Notes: generated by a model not told the origin, from the sequence alone. DNA of 64,000 nt from JALORV01 sp963724365 (GCA_963724365.1 CAVRUR010000003.1:62001-126000), one strand, 5' to 3'. Shown: positions 47,966 to 57,922, counted from the first letter of the stretch. Program-made: numbers and translations.

Positions 47966-48457
47966 ATGAGCCGGCTGACGCTGATCGTCGCGCGCGCACG
48001 CAACGGCGTGATCGGCAAGGACAATGCGATGCCGTGGAAGATCCCCGGCGAGCAGGCCTACTTCAAGCGCGTAACGATGGGCCACCCGATCGTGATGGGA
48101 CGCAAGACCTGGGAATCGATCGGACGTCCGCTGCCCGGTCGCCGCAGCATCGTCGTCACCCGCGACCGCGCCTACGCCGCGGCCGGGGCGGAACGCGCCG
48201 GCAGTCTCGATGAAGCGCTGGCGCTTGCCGGTGATGCATCGGAAGTATTCGTTATCGGTGGAGCCCAGCTGTATGCGGCCGCGCTGCCGCGTGCCGACCG
48301 GCTGCTGATCACCGAGATCGATCACGACTTCGACGGTGACACGACCTTTCCGGCGCCGGATCCCGCCCGTTGGCGCGAGACCGCGCGTGATCACCATGCG
48401 GCGACTCCGGAGCGACCCTTCGGCGTCGACTACGTCGAGTACACGCGTCGCGCCTGA
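47966..48457 (+). CDS. folA: Dihydrofolate reductase
   Basis: 163 residues from ATG 47966 if it is translated separately. It regenerates tetrahydrofolate after thymidylate synthase. The N-terminal LTLIVARARNGVIGKDNAMPWKIPGEQAYFK carries the conserved substrate-binding acidic position and the mobile loop. HPIVMGRKTWESIGRPLPGR is the NADPH/folate site. EVFVIGGAQLYAAALPRADRLLITEI is conserved, and the tail is FGVDYVEYTRRA. In this sequence the gene is in frame with the preceding Rieske oxygenase, so the enzyme may be made as a fusion or from this internal start. An ATGA here would overlap a shifted frame of the upstream gene, a typical bacterial junction. Confidence 0.93.
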   Translation: MSRLTLIVARARNGVIGKDNAMPWKIPGEQAYFKRVTMGHPIVMGRKTWESIGRPLPGRRSIVVTRDRAYAAAGAERAGSLDEALALAGDASEVFVIGGAQLYAAALPRADRLLITEIDHDFDGDTTFPAPDPARWRETARDHHAATPERPFGVDYVEYTRRA

Positions 48458-48506
48458 GCCCGCGCAAGCGGAGTCGGTCAGGCACTCGCCGCTTCGGTAG
48501 CGCTGG

Positions 48507-49730
48507 TCACAAGCCGTCCACGACGCCGGCGACCACTCCATCGGCCCGCAGGCGCTCGATGTCTGCATCACCGAAGCCCAGTCCACGCAGCACTTCGACG
48601 TTGTGCTCTCCAAGTGCAGGCGGACCGGAGCGCAACGGCGGGCGTACACCGGAAAGCGTCAACGGCAGCAATGGGGTTCGGGTTTCGATCGTTTGCCCTG
48701 CGCCACTGGCGCTGGCCGGGACCGTAACCTCGGCAAGTCCACCGGTCGCCAGCAGGTGCGGATCGTCGAACAGATCGTGAGGTCGTGTGATTGGCGCATA
48801 GGGCAGTCCATTGGCCTCAAAAATCGCGCTCAGTTCCGGAGCGCGCCGTGCCGCCAGCCCCTCTCGCAGCAACGGCATCATCCAGTTGCGCGCACGCACG
48901 CGATCGTTGTTGGTGGCGAGCCGAGCATCGCGTCTTCAGCTCGTCGAAGCCGAACGCATCGCAGAACAGCGCCCACTGCGTATCCGAAACGACGGCCAGG
49001 AAGATCTGCTCGCCATCCCGTACGGTGAATACGTCGTAGATCGCCCAGGCCGAAATCCGGCTCGGCATGGGTGCGGCCGGCTTGCCCGTCACAGCGAACT
49101 GCATCATGTGCTGCGCCACCAGCAGCACGTTGTTTTCGAACAGGCCGCTTTGCACCTCCTGCCCTTGGCCGGTCTGCTGACGCTGCACCAGCGCAGCGAG
49201 CGCTCCGATGGCGCCGAACATCCCACCCATGATGTCGTTGACCGATGCACCGGCGCGCAACGGCCGGCCTTCAGGACCCGTCATGTAGGCGAGCCCGCCC
49301 ATCATCTGGACCACCTCGTCGAGCGCCGTGCGGTGCTCGTACGGTCCGGGCAAGAAAGCCCTTGTGCGAGACATAGATCAGGCGCGGGTTGAGCTTCGTG
49401 AGTGCAGGCGTGATCGAAACCCAGCCTGGCCATCGTGCCGGACTTGAAGTTCTCACTGAAGACATCGGCGGTCGCTACGAGCTTGAGCACGATTTCCCGG
49501 CCGCGCGGGTCCTTGGTATCGATTGCCAGGCTCTTCTTGTTGCGATTGAACATCGGAAAGAAGCCGGCGCCTGAACCGATCAGCCTGCGCGTGTTGTCGC
49601 CACCCACCGGCTCGACCTTGATGACTTCGGCGCCCAGGTCGCCAAGGATCATGCCGCAGGTAGGACCCATCACCATATGGGTGAATTCGACGACGCGGAT
49701 GCCGGCAAGCGGCAGCGGACGATCAGACAT
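48507..49730 (-). CDS. Family III CoA-transferase (CaiB/BaiF), frameshifted
   Basis: About 405 residues. PLAGIRVVEFTHMVMGPTCGMILGDLGAEVIKVEP is the family N-terminus with the CoA-binding region. FNRNKKSLAIDTKDPRGREIVLKL and DVFSENFKSGTMARLGF hold the catalytic Asp region. A frame change near 49385 leads to NPRLIYVSHKGFLPGPYEHRTALDEVVQMMGGLAYMTG. A second near 48900 leads to LREGLAARRAPELSAIFEANGLPYAPI. It moves CoA between carboxylic acids. The start (ATG 49730) overlaps the lyase gene by 8 bases. Confidence 0.9.
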
Positions 49731-50661
49731 GAGCCGCCACGCTGGGCCGTTGTGCAAACCCCAAAGGCAGTCCCGCTTCGGGAGTCATTCCGTAGATCGA
49801 CTCTCCCGGCAGGCCGGCCTGCAGCGGCACGCGAGCCGCCATCAGTTTGACGAGATCGATGTCGGTCGCGACTCCCATCGCCTCGAACATGAACACCAGG
49901 TCCTCGGTCACAACGTTGCCGGAGGCGCCGGGTGCAAAGGGGCATCCGCCCAGGCCACCGAGCGACGCATCGAACGTCCGCACACTGGCATCGTAGGCAG
50001 CGAGGCAGTTCGCGAGCCCCAGGCCGCGCGTGTTGTGCATGTGAGCCGCACCGGTGCGGTCGCCGATCTCGCTGCGTACACGCTGGAAGAGCCGCCGCAC
50101 CTGTGCCGGGTTGGCCATGCCGGTCGTGTCCGACAGACCAACTTCGTCGACGCCGACCGCGACAAGTAGAGCTGCGAGGCGCACGACATCATCTTCAGGC
50201 ACTGCGCCCTGGATCGTGCAGCCGAATGCGGTCGAGATACCGACCTCGATTCCGACATTTGAGGCGCGCTCGTTACGCAGTTCGACGATGGATCGGACTT
50301 CATTGACCATCTGCTCAGGCGACTTGCGCACGTTGGCCAGCGAATGTGCAACGCCGGCAGACACCGGTATGGTGATCTTGTGGACGCCGGCCGCGATGGC
50401 TGATTCCGCGCCGCGCCGGTTCGGAACCAACGCCATCACGGTAAGGCCCGGCAGGGCAATCGCGTGCTGGACAACCTCGGCAGCGTCGGCCATCTGCGGC
50501 AGCAACTTCGCCGGCACGAATGACGCCACTTCGATCTCGCGCACCCCGGACGCGTGCATCGCGTCGATCCAGGCAAACTTAGCAGCGGTCGGCATCGTGC
50601 GCGTGACGCTCTGCAGACCGTCGCGCGGACCGACTTCGCTGATCAACACCTCGGGTCGCAT
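49723..50661 (-). CDS. Hydroxymethylglutaryl-CoA lyase-family enzyme
   Basis: A 312-residue TIM-barrel aldolase. EVGPRDGLQ is the HMGL signature holding the catalytic Arg-Asp pair. EVASFVPAKLLPQMADAAEV, SDTTGMANPAQV, AHMHNTRGLGLANCLAA and FDASLGGLGGCPFAPGASGNVVTEDLVFMFEAMG (metal ligands and active-site Cys) follow in order. The enzyme splits HMG-CoA or a related 3-hydroxyacyl-CoA, such as citramalyl-CoA-like esters, into acetyl-CoA and an oxo acid. It is translated just upstream of the CoA-transferase that probably makes its substrate. Confidence 0.9.
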   Translation of the reverse strand: MRPEVLISEVGPRDGLQSVTRTMPTAAKFAWIDAMHASGVREIEVASFVPAKLLPQMADAAEVVQHAIALPGLTVMALVPNRRGAESAIAAGVHKITIPVSAGVAHSLANVRKSPEQMVNEVRSIVELRNERASNVGIEVGISTAFGCTIQGAVPEDDVVRLAALLVAVGVDEVGLSDTTGMANPAQVRRLFQRVRSEIGDRTGAAHMHNTRGLGLANCLAAYDASVRTFDASLGGLGGCPFAPGASGNVVTEDLVFMFEAMGVATDIDLVKLMAARVPLQAGLPGESIYGMTPEAGLPLGFAQRPSVAAHV

Positions 50662-50684
50662 TGAGCTTGCGGGCGCAGCGCGGC

Positions 50685-51473
50685 TCAGGCTGCCGCTGCT
50701 CGCTTGAACAGTGGCGAAAGCCCACTGGCGGCGCCGACTTCCGCCGCGGTTCGCAGGAGGGCCGATCCGAGACTCAGCATGCGTTGCTCTGTCAGTCGCA
50801 CCAGCGGTCCGGCAATCGTAATGACTCCGATTACTTCTCCATCACGCTTTCGAACCACCGCTGACATTGCGCTCATTCCCGGGGCAAAGACTTCGACGAT
50901 CAGGCTGAATCCTCGCTTCCGAGCAGCACCCAAATGCGCCAATAAGGCCTTTGCGGTGGTCGGTGCATTCGGTCCGAAGTCCGCCGGCTTTCCGTAGCCT
51001 TGTCGCCGGACGACCCCGAGCGCCTCTTCGTCGGGCAATGTGGCCAGCCACGCGTGGCCCGCGGCGCTGCAGGAGAGCCTGACCGAAAGGCCCATGTCCG
51101 GGTCGTACCGCAGTCCCCGCGTCGCGCCCTGTGCCTTGCTCACAAAAGTCAGGTTTTCGCCGTCGAGAACGCCCAAGCGCACCAGTTCGCCCGACTCTTC
51201 CGCCAGCCGGTCGAGCATCGGCTGTGCAATGTCGACGACCCCTGCACTGCTCAGGAAACCGAGTCCGAGCGAAACCAGCTTCATGGTCAGGACGTAGTCG
51301 CCCTGTTCACGTGACTGCTTGATGTAACCGGCCTCACTGAGCGTGGTCAGCAACCGATGGGTGGCACTGAGGGGCATCCCGAGTTGTGATGCAACAGCTG
51401 ACAAGGCACACCCTTCAGGATGAACCGCAAGCAACTCCAGGATTCGGAGACTTCTCTCGAGAGCGGCGCTCAT
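50685..51473 (-). CDS. IclR-family transcriptional regulator
   Basis: About 262 residues from ATG 51473 (MSAALERSLRILELL); in-frame sequence further upstream is less likely. The winged helix-turn-helix is ALSAVASQLGMPLSATHRLLTTLSEAGYIKQ. The effector domain has YDPDMGLSVRLSCSAAGHAWLA, GFSLIVEVFAPGMSAMSAVV and GVITIAGPLVRLTEQRM. It is divergent from the TRAP transporter genes across an operator-like region, and the lyase and CoA-transferase genes follow it on the same strand. It should control both arms in response to a small organic acid. Confidence 0.93.
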   Translation of the reverse strand: MSAALERSLRILELLAVHPEGCALSAVASQLGMPLSATHRLLTTLSEAGYIKQSREQGDYVLTMKLVSLGLGFLSSAGVVDIAQPMLDRLAEESGELVRLGVLDGENLTFVSKAQGATRGLRYDPDMGLSVRLSCSAAGHAWLATLPDEEALGVVRRQGYGKPADFGPNAPTTAKALLAHLGAARKRGFSLIVEVFAPGMSAMSAVVRKRDGEVIGVITIAGPLVRLTEQRMLSLGSALLRTAAEVGAASGLSPLFKRAAAA

Positions 51474-51554
51474 CTTTCGTTCTGACCTCCAAAGTCTGCT
51501 TCCAATGCGCGGCAAGACTATTGCGCAATTCCCCAAATGATGCGCATAATGAAA

Positions 51555-51600
51555 ATTGGAAAGTGTTTCCAGTTTACTTTGAACTGCTCACTTTTCCAAT
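51555..51600. promoter_or_regulatory. IclR-type operator region
   Basis: TGGAAA-GTG-TTTCCA (51557-51571) is a perfect 15-base palindrome of the form known for IclR-family sites. A further half-site pairs ATTGGAAA (51555-51562) with TTTCCAAT (51593-51600). The region lies between the divergent iclR and dctP-like genes, ending 28 bases before the transporter ATG. Confidence 0.75.
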
Positions 51601-51627
51601 AGGCAGACAGAAACTCAGGAGACCTTC

Positions 51628-52635
51628 ATGAAGGCGTTGCGTTTGATGCTGGCGATCGCCGGCCTCTGTGCGATGGGCTGGACGCCAGCGCATGCACAGG
51701 ACATCCAGGATAGAACGATCAAGTTCGGGCACCTCAACAATACGGATCATCCCGTCAGCATGGGTGTCAAGCGCTTCGCGGAACTGGTGGCCGCGAAGAG
51801 CGGCGGGAAGATGAAGGTGCAGGAGTTCCCGTCGTCGACGCTCGGCAATGAAATGCAGCAGCAGTCCGCCTTGCAGGGCGGAGTCCAGGAGATGTCGGCG
51901 CCCGCAACGACGTCGCTGGCCGGCATCGTCAAGGAATTCGGTCTGATCGACTTTCCCTTTTCGGTCAGTACCTATGCACAAGCCGACGCACTGCTCGATG
52001 GTCCGCTGGGCCAGGCCCTGATTGCCAAGCTGCCGGAGAAGGGTCTGATGGCACTCGGCTACTGGGATCTCGGATTCCGGAACGTCACCAACAGCAGGCG
52101 TCCCATCACCAAGCCGGAGGATCTGGAGGGTCTGAAGCTTCGCGTGATTCCCAATCCAGTGTTTCTCGAGACCTTCAAGGCGCTCAAGGCGAACCCCGTT
52201 CCGATGCCGTTCACGGAGCTGTACGGCGCCCTGGAGTCGAAGGCGGTCGATGGGCAGGAAAACCCGTTCGCCGTGATCCTGTCCAACAAGTTCTTTGAGG
52301 TACAGAAGTATGTCAGCGCGACCAACCACGTCTACGCGACGAACATTCTCCTCGTGAGCAAGCGCTTCTGGGACAAGCTTTCACCGGCAGAGCAAAAGAT
52401 CATGCAGGACGCCGCAGACGAGACACGCGCTTATCAACGCCAGGTCAGTCGAGCCGCGGCCCAGAAGGCCGTTACGGAGTTGCAGGCGAAGGGGATGCAG
52501 TTCAACGAGGTGGCTCCGGCCGAACAAGCGCGCATGGCGCAGATCGCAAAGCCGGTCACCGACAAGTTTGCAGCCAGCTACGACCCGGCCATCGTCAAGA
52601 TCTACAACGACGAGCTGGCCCGCGGCCGTCGCTAA
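51628..52635 (+). CDS. dctP: TRAP transporter periplasmic solute-binding protein (DctP family)
   Basis: 335 residues with a signal peptide (MLAIAGLCAMGWTPAHAQ). The mature protein has the DctP fold. SGGKMKVQEFPSSTLGNEMQQQSALQGG is typical, and the carboxylate-binding arginine is in LEGLKLRVIPNPVFLETFKAL. MPFTELYGALESKAVDGQENPFAVI is the conserved hinge helix region. It captures an organic acid for the DctQM permease. GGAG precedes ATG 51628. Confidence 0.95.
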   Translation: MKALRLMLAIAGLCAMGWTPAHAQDIQDRTIKFGHLNNTDHPVSMGVKRFAELVAAKSGGKMKVQEFPSSTLGNEMQQQSALQGGVQEMSAPATTSLAGIVKEFGLIDFPFSVSTYAQADALLDGPLGQALIAKLPEKGLMALGYWDLGFRNVTNSRRPITKPEDLEGLKLRVIPNPVFLETFKALKANPVPMPFTELYGALESKAVDGQENPFAVILSNKFFEVQKYVSATNHVYATNILLVSKRFWDKLSPAEQKIMQDAADETRAYQRQVSRAAAQKAVTELQAKGMQFNEVAPAEQARMAQIAKPVTDKFAASYDPAIVKIYNDELARGRR

Positions 52636-52730
52636 GCATTGCCGAGAGCAGGCCGAACGGACCCTCGTCTGACCTGCTTTAAGCCACGTTCAGATCCTTT
52701 CCAGTTTCGCGCTCGGTCAAGGAGACCGCC

Positions 52731-53243
52731 GTGAACAACGTACTTCGCCTGTACACGAAGGCACTCGAAGCAGTCATGGCTGCCGGCCTCGCCTTGATGG
52801 TCGTGCTCGTGTTCGGAAACGTCGTCCTGCGCTATCTCTTCGACTCCGGCATCACGGTTTCTGAAGAGCTGTCGCGCTGGATCTTCATGTGGGTGACGTT
52901 TCTTGGAGCGATCGTTGCCTTGCGCGAGCACGCCCATCTGGGAACGGATGCGCTGGTCAGCCGACTCCCACGCGCAGGCAAGGTCGCGTGCCTGCTCACC
53001 GGGTATGTGCTGATGATCGGAACGTGCGGGCTGCTGCTCAGCGGTTCGATCGAACAGACGCAGATCAATTGGAGTAACGCGGCGCCGTCCAGCGGCGCTT
53101 CGGTCGCGATCTTTTACGCGAGCGGCATCGTTTTCGCCGTTTCGGCAATTCTGATCATGCTCAACGACCTGTTCAGGCTGGCCACCGGGAAAGTCGCGGC
53201 CAAGGATCTCGTTATCGTGCGGGAATCCGAGGAAGACCTGTGA
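52731..53243 (+). CDS. dctQ: TRAP transporter small membrane subunit (DctQ family)
   Basis: 170 residues, four transmembrane helices (AGLALMVVLVFGNVVLRYLF; ELSRWIFMWVTFLGAIVALRE; CLLTGYVLMIGTCGLLLSG; VAIFYASGIVFAVSAILIML). The LRYLFDSGITVSEELSRW and EHAHLGTD segments are typical of DctQ. It starts at GTG 52731 with AAGGAG upstream and overlaps dctM by 4 bases. Confidence 0.93.
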   Translation: MNNVLRLYTKALEAVMAAGLALMVVLVFGNVVLRYLFDSGITVSEELSRWIFMWVTFLGAIVALREHAHLGTDALVSRLPRAGKVACLLTGYVLMIGTCGLLLSGSIEQTQINWSNAAPSSGASVAIFYASGIVFAVSAILIMLNDLFRLATGKVAAKDLVIVRESEEDL

Positions 53244-54517
53244 CGATCCTCGTCTTCCTCGGTGCGCTGCTGGGCGCCATGGCTATCGGCGTCCCGATTG
53301 CTTTCGCGCTGCTGATTTGCGGTGTCGCCCTCATGTGGCACCTCGCGCTGTTCGATCCGCAAATCCTTGCGCAGAACCTCATCAACGGCGCGGATAGCTA
53401 TCCGCTGCTCGCCGTGCCGTTTTTCATGCTGGCGGGCGAGATCATGAACGCCGGCGGCCTCTCGCGACGAATCGTGAACCTCGCGCTGGCCGTCGTGGGT
53501 CACATTCGAGGGGGACTCGGATACGTCACGATCATCGCGGCCTGCCTGTTGGCGGCATTGTCAGGCTCAGCGATGGCGGACGCCGCGGCGCTGACGGCGC
53601 TCTTGCTGCCAATGATGGTGGCTGCAGGTCACGACAAGGCCCGCTCTGCCGGGTTGATCGCGTCGGCGGGGATCATCGCGCCCGTCATCCCGCCCAGCAT
53701 CGGGTTCGTCGTCTTCGGCGTGGCTGCAAATGTCTCGATATCGAAGTTGTTCCTGGCCGGCATTGTTCCCGGCCTGATGCTGGGTGCGTCGCTCTGGATA
53801 ACCTGGTGGTGGCTGGCGCGACGCGAAAATGCCCTGCCCCCGACCCGCAAGAGTTTCGCGTACGTGTTGACTGCGCTTCGCCGGGCGTTGTGGGCACTCG
53901 TCCTGCCTTTCATCATCATCGTCGGCTTGAAGATGGGCGTCTTTACACCGACCGAGGCGGGAGTCGTCGCAGCCGTGTACGCACTCTTTGTCACGACGGT
54001 TGTGCATCGAGAGCTCAAGGTGTCACAACTGTATCGGGTGTTCGTCTCGGCGGCCAAGACGAGCGCAATCGTGATGTTCCTCGTTGCGGCTTCGATGGTT
54101 AGCGCCTGGTTGATCACCGTGGCCGGCCTGCCGGCGCTCGTCGTCAGCCTGGTGCAACCGCTCATGGACAACCCCACCCTCCTGATGCTGGCGATCATGC
54201 TCTTGGTCATGGTTGTCGGTACTGCCATGGACATGGCGCCCACGATCCTCATCCTGACCCCGGTGCTGATGCCCGTTGTGAAGACCGCAGGCATTGACCC
54301 GGTCTACTTCGGCGTGCTGTTCATGATCAATTGCGCCATTGGTCTGATTACGCCGCCTGTCGGCACGGTGCTGAACACCGTCGCCGGCGTCGGCCGGATC
54401 AGCGTCGACGCCGTGACCCGCGGCGTCATGCCGTTCATGTTGGCCCAGTTCATCCTGCTGCTCCTCCTTACGGTGTTTCCGAAGCTCGTCCTCGTACCCG
54501 CGAGCTGGTTCTACTGA
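53240..54517 (+). CDS. dctM: TRAP transporter large permease subunit (DctM family)
   Basis: 425 residues with about twelve membrane segments. FPIGVPIAFALL-type opening (AMAIGVPIAFALLICGVAL), NLINGADSYPLLAVPFFMLAGEIMNAGGLSRRIV, AALSGSAMADAAALTALLLPMMV and IIAPVIPPSIGFVVFGVAAN are DctM signatures. INCAIGLITPPVGTVLNTVAGVGRIS closes the transport core. It drives Na+- or H+-coupled uptake of the ligand delivered by the DctP protein. Confidence 0.95.
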   Translation: MTILVFLGALLGAMAIGVPIAFALLICGVALMWHLALFDPQILAQNLINGADSYPLLAVPFFMLAGEIMNAGGLSRRIVNLALAVVGHIRGGLGYVTIIAACLLAALSGSAMADAAALTALLLPMMVAAGHDKARSAGLIASAGIIAPVIPPSIGFVVFGVAANVSISKLFLAGIVPGLMLGASLWITWWWLARRENALPPTRKSFAYVLTALRRALWALVLPFIIIVGLKMGVFTPTEAGVVAAVYALFVTTVVHRELKVSQLYRVFVSAAKTSAIVMFLVAASMVSAWLITVAGLPALVVSLVQPLMDNPTLLMLAIMLLVMVVGTAMDMAPTILILTPVLMPVVKTAGIDPVYFGVLFMINCAIGLITPPVGTVLNTVAGVGRISVDAVTRGVMPFMLAQFILLLLLTVFPKLVLVPASWFY

Positions 54518-54571
54518 CGCCGCATTGCGGCGCCGCCATTCCACTGCTCGGCTTACTGATCGCACCAACTC

Positions 54572-56062
54572 ATGTCCGTAGAAACAGCATTACTTCGATT
54601 CACTCACTACATCGACGGTGAGCGCGCCGAACCGAGATCGGGCAGGTATTTCCCGACCGAAGATCCCTTCAGCGGCCGCGCTTGGGCCAGCATCGCTCGC
54701 GGTGACACGGAAGACGTCGATCGCGCGGTCCAGTCGGCCAACCGTGCCCTCGAGTCCGGCGCCTGGCCGGAGATGACAGCCACGCAGCGTGGGCATGCCC
54801 TATGGAAACTCGGCGACCTCGTGACTGCGAATGCCGGACGGCTGGCAGAAATCGAGCAGAGGGACAACGGCAAGCTCTCGACAGAAGTGACGGCCCAGGT
54901 CAAGTACATGGGCGACTATTTCAAGTACTACGCCGGACTGGCCGACAAGGTCCAGAGTGACGTCCTTCCCACCGACAAGAAGGGAGTCTTTGCTTATACG
55001 AAGTACGAGCCCAAGGGCGTGGTTGCCATCATCACCCCTTGGAATTCGCCATTGACTCTCACGAGCTGGAAGCTGGCTCCGGCCCTGGCGGCCGGTTGCA
55101 CGGCTGTCGTCAAGCCGTCTGAGTTTACGTCGGCTTCGATGGTTGAACTTGCGTCGCTTGCGTCCGACGCCGGCCTTCCGAACGGCGTGGTCAACGTGGT
55201 CACTGGGTTCGGCGCGGAGGTGGGCGAGCCGCTGGTCACTCATCCTCTTGTGCGTCATGTCGGCTTCACCGGTGGTGGCGCGGCAGGACGAAGGATCTAT
55301 GAGCTGGCCGCGCGCGGATTGAAGACGGTCACTCTGGAGTTGGGAGGCAAGTCCCCCAATATCGTCTTTGACGACGCTGATTTCGATCGTGCCGTGAAAG
55401 GCGTGGTCTCCGGCATCTTCGCGGCATCGGGCCAGAGTTGCCAGGCCGGCTCGAGGCTGCTGTTGCAGCGGTCAATCCACGACGAGTTCGTCGCTCGGCT
55501 CATTGAGTTCGTACGCACGGCCAAGCTCGGCGATCCCACGCTTCCCGAAACGCAGGTCGGTCCGATTTCGACTCGGCCGCAATTCGAGAGGATTCTTTCC
55601 TACATCGAAATTGCCAAGCAGGAAGGAGCGAAGTGCGTGCTGGGCGGGCGCAGTCGACCGGACCTCGGCGCCGGTCAGTTCATCGAGCCAACCATATTTA
55701 CCGGCGTGCGCAATGACATGCGAATCGCCCAGGAAGAAGTGTTCGGCCCGGTCTTGTCGGTGATTCCGTTCGAGGACGAAGCCGATGCGATCCGCATCGG
55801 GAACGACGTCGAGTTTGGTCTGGCGGCGGCCGTGTGGACGCGCGACCTGAAACGCGCCATGTTGATGACCGACAAGCTCAAGGCTGGAACAGTCTGGGTC
55901 AACAACTACCGCGCGACGAGCTTTACCTCTCCGTTCGGCGGCTACAAGGAGTCGGGCATAGGACGCGAGTCGGGGATTGATGCGATCAAGGAATACCTCC
56001 AGGTGAAGACCGTGTGGCTGTCTTCGGATCTGGATGTTCCGAACCCCTTCATCCGACGCTGA
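54572..56062 (+). CDS. NAD(P)-dependent aldehyde dehydrogenase
   Basis: 496 residues of the ALDH superfamily. The cofactor site is IITPWNSPLTLTSWKLAPALAAGCTAVVKPSEFTSASM and GFTGGGAAGRRI. The general base Glu lies in VTLELGGKSPNIVFDDADFD and the catalytic Cys in AASGQSCQAGSRLLL. The C-terminal EEVFGPVLSVIPF and SPFGGYKESGIGRESGIDAIKEYLQVKTVW are typical of betaine- and hydroxymuconic-semialdehyde-type dehydrogenases. It starts 54 bases after dctM, so it probably oxidises an aldehyde derived from the imported compound. Confidence 0.93.
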   Translation: MSVETALLRFTHYIDGERAEPRSGRYFPTEDPFSGRAWASIARGDTEDVDRAVQSANRALESGAWPEMTATQRGHALWKLGDLVTANAGRLAEIEQRDNGKLSTEVTAQVKYMGDYFKYYAGLADKVQSDVLPTDKKGVFAYTKYEPKGVVAIITPWNSPLTLTSWKLAPALAAGCTAVVKPSEFTSASMVELASLASDAGLPNGVVNVVTGFGAEVGEPLVTHPLVRHVGFTGGGAAGRRIYELAARGLKTVTLELGGKSPNIVFDDADFDRAVKGVVSGIFAASGQSCQAGSRLLLQRSIHDEFVARLIEFVRTAKLGDPTLPETQVGPISTRPQFERILSYIEIAKQEGAKCVLGGRSRPDLGAGQFIEPTIFTGVRNDMRIAQEEVFGPVLSVIPFEDEADAIRIGNDVEFGLAAAVWTRDLKRAMLMTDKLKAGTVWVNNYRATSFTSPFGGYKESGIGRESGIDAIKEYLQVKTVWLSSDLDVPNPFIRR

Positions 56063-56125
56063 TGTCCTGGGATCAACCCTCATCGATGCGCCGATCCCGA
56101 TCACATACTTGAACCGGAGCACCCC

Positions 56126-57887
56126 ATGCAAGAACTGATTTCCAAACAGCTCGTGAAGTACCTCGCTGATCGAGGAGTCGAGTACGTGTTTGGCCTGTGC
56201 GGCCACACCAACATTGCCGTGTTGGCCGAACTCGAAAAGAGCACCCTGAAGTTCATCAACACTCGTCACGAACAAATCGCGGCGCATATGGCAGACGGCT
56301 ATGCGAGAGCCAAGCACACGACGGCTGTCGTTCTGTCCCACCTGGGACCCGGCCTGACCAACGCGTCGACCGGCGTCGCCAACGCCGCGCTCGATTCGGT
56401 GCCAATGGTCGTCATTGCCGGCGATATTCCGAGCCACTACTACGGCAAGCATCCGCACCAGGAAGTTAACCTGCACGCGGATGCCGCGCAGTCCGAGATC
56501 TACCGACCGTTCGTCAAGCGCGTGTGGCGCGTTGATCGACCTGACCTCTTTCCGGAAATCCTGCAGAAGGCTTTCCAGTTGGCCGAAGCGGGTCGCCCGG
56601 GTCCAGTCCTGGTCTCGGTGCCGATGGACATCTTCTCGATGAAGGTCGACACCGCCTTGTTCGAACGGCTGTCGCACCACACCCAAACACTGCACAAGCC
56701 AACACTCGACGAAGTCGTGGCGGAGCGGATCGTCGAGATGCTCGCACGCGCCAAGCGACCTTTGCTCTACGCCGGCGGCGGGGTCATCCTCGCCGATGCG
56801 GCCGACGAACTGCGCAAGTTCGTCGAACACATGGGCTTGCCGGTGGCTCACAGCCTGATGGGCAAGGGCGTCTTGCCGGACGACCACCCGTTGACCCTGG
56901 GGATGTCGGGTTTCTGGGGCACCGAGTTCGTGAACGGCACAGTGCCGTGAAGCCGACGTGGTGTTCGGCGCGGGAACGCGTTTCGCAGAGGCCGACTGCA
57001 GTTCGTGGGATCCGAGTTTCACCTTCAGCTTCCCACCGACCAAGCTGATCCACATCGACATCGATTCGAACGAGATCGGCCGCAACTTTCCAGTCGAGAT
57101 CGGCGCAGTGGCCGATCTGAAGCAGGCGCTCATCGTCCTCAACCGTGTCGCGAGACGCCTGCTTCCCGCAGGCCGCAAGGCCGACGAGCTCGCGGCGCGC
57201 ATATCTGCCTATCGGCAATCGTTTGTCGCCTCCAATGCCGAGCACGTACGCAGCAACGCCTACCCGATGCGTCCGGAACGCATCCTCGCAGACGTGCGCA
57301 GCGTTCTCCCGCGCGACGCAATCATCACGACCGATGTCGGCTGGAACAAGAACGGCGTGGGTCAGCAGTTCCCCATCTACACGCCGGGCTCCATTCTGAC
57401 GCCGGGCGGCTACGCGACGATGGGCTTCGGCGCGCCGGCCGCGCTCGGCGCGAAACTGGCGGCCCCGGATCGAATCGTCGTTGCGCTCGTCGGTGACGGT
57501 GGATTCGGCCAGAACCCGGCGGTCCTGGCGACGGCCGCTGAAGAGAACATTGCAGTCGTGTGGGTGGTGATGAACAACGGTGCCTACGGCACCATTGCCG
57601 GTCTGGAAATGGCGCACTTCGGGACGACCTTCGGCACGGTGTTCAAGCGTGACGGAAAGAACTACTCGCCGGACTTTGCCGCCGTGGCTCGAGCGTTTGG
57701 CGTCGATGGAATGCGCATCGAATCAGCCCAGCAGTTCAGGCCGGCGTTCGAACATGCCATTGCATCCGGCAAGCCCGTCGTGATCGACGTCGCGATGATG
57801 AACGAACCTGTTCCGACCGCTGGCCACTGGAACATCAACGAGATTTACTCGCCCGACAAGGCGGTCTCACACGTCGCCGTCAGCTGA
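56126..57887 (+). CDS. ThDP-dependent 2-oxoacid decarboxylase/synthase-like enzyme (one frameshift)
   Basis: About 586 residues. The N-terminal ThDP domain has VKYLADRGVEYVFGLCGHTNIAVL and the catalytic Glu in NTRHEQIAAHMADGYARAK. VVLSHLGPGLTNASTGVANAALDSVPMVVIAGDIPS is the classical POX/ALS stretch. The frame breaks near 56946; dropping one base restores FVNG-CREADVVFGAGTRF. The C-terminal cofactor motif is LVGDGGFGQNPAVLATAAEENIAVVWVVMNNGAYGTIAG. The preceding aldehyde dehydrogenase suggests a decarboxylase producing an aldehyde, of the benzoylformate-decarboxylase or sulphopyruvate-like type. Confidence 0.88.
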
Positions 57888-57922
57888 TGCCGGGAGCGTG
57901 GCCGGCTTCTGGCCGGTACGCG

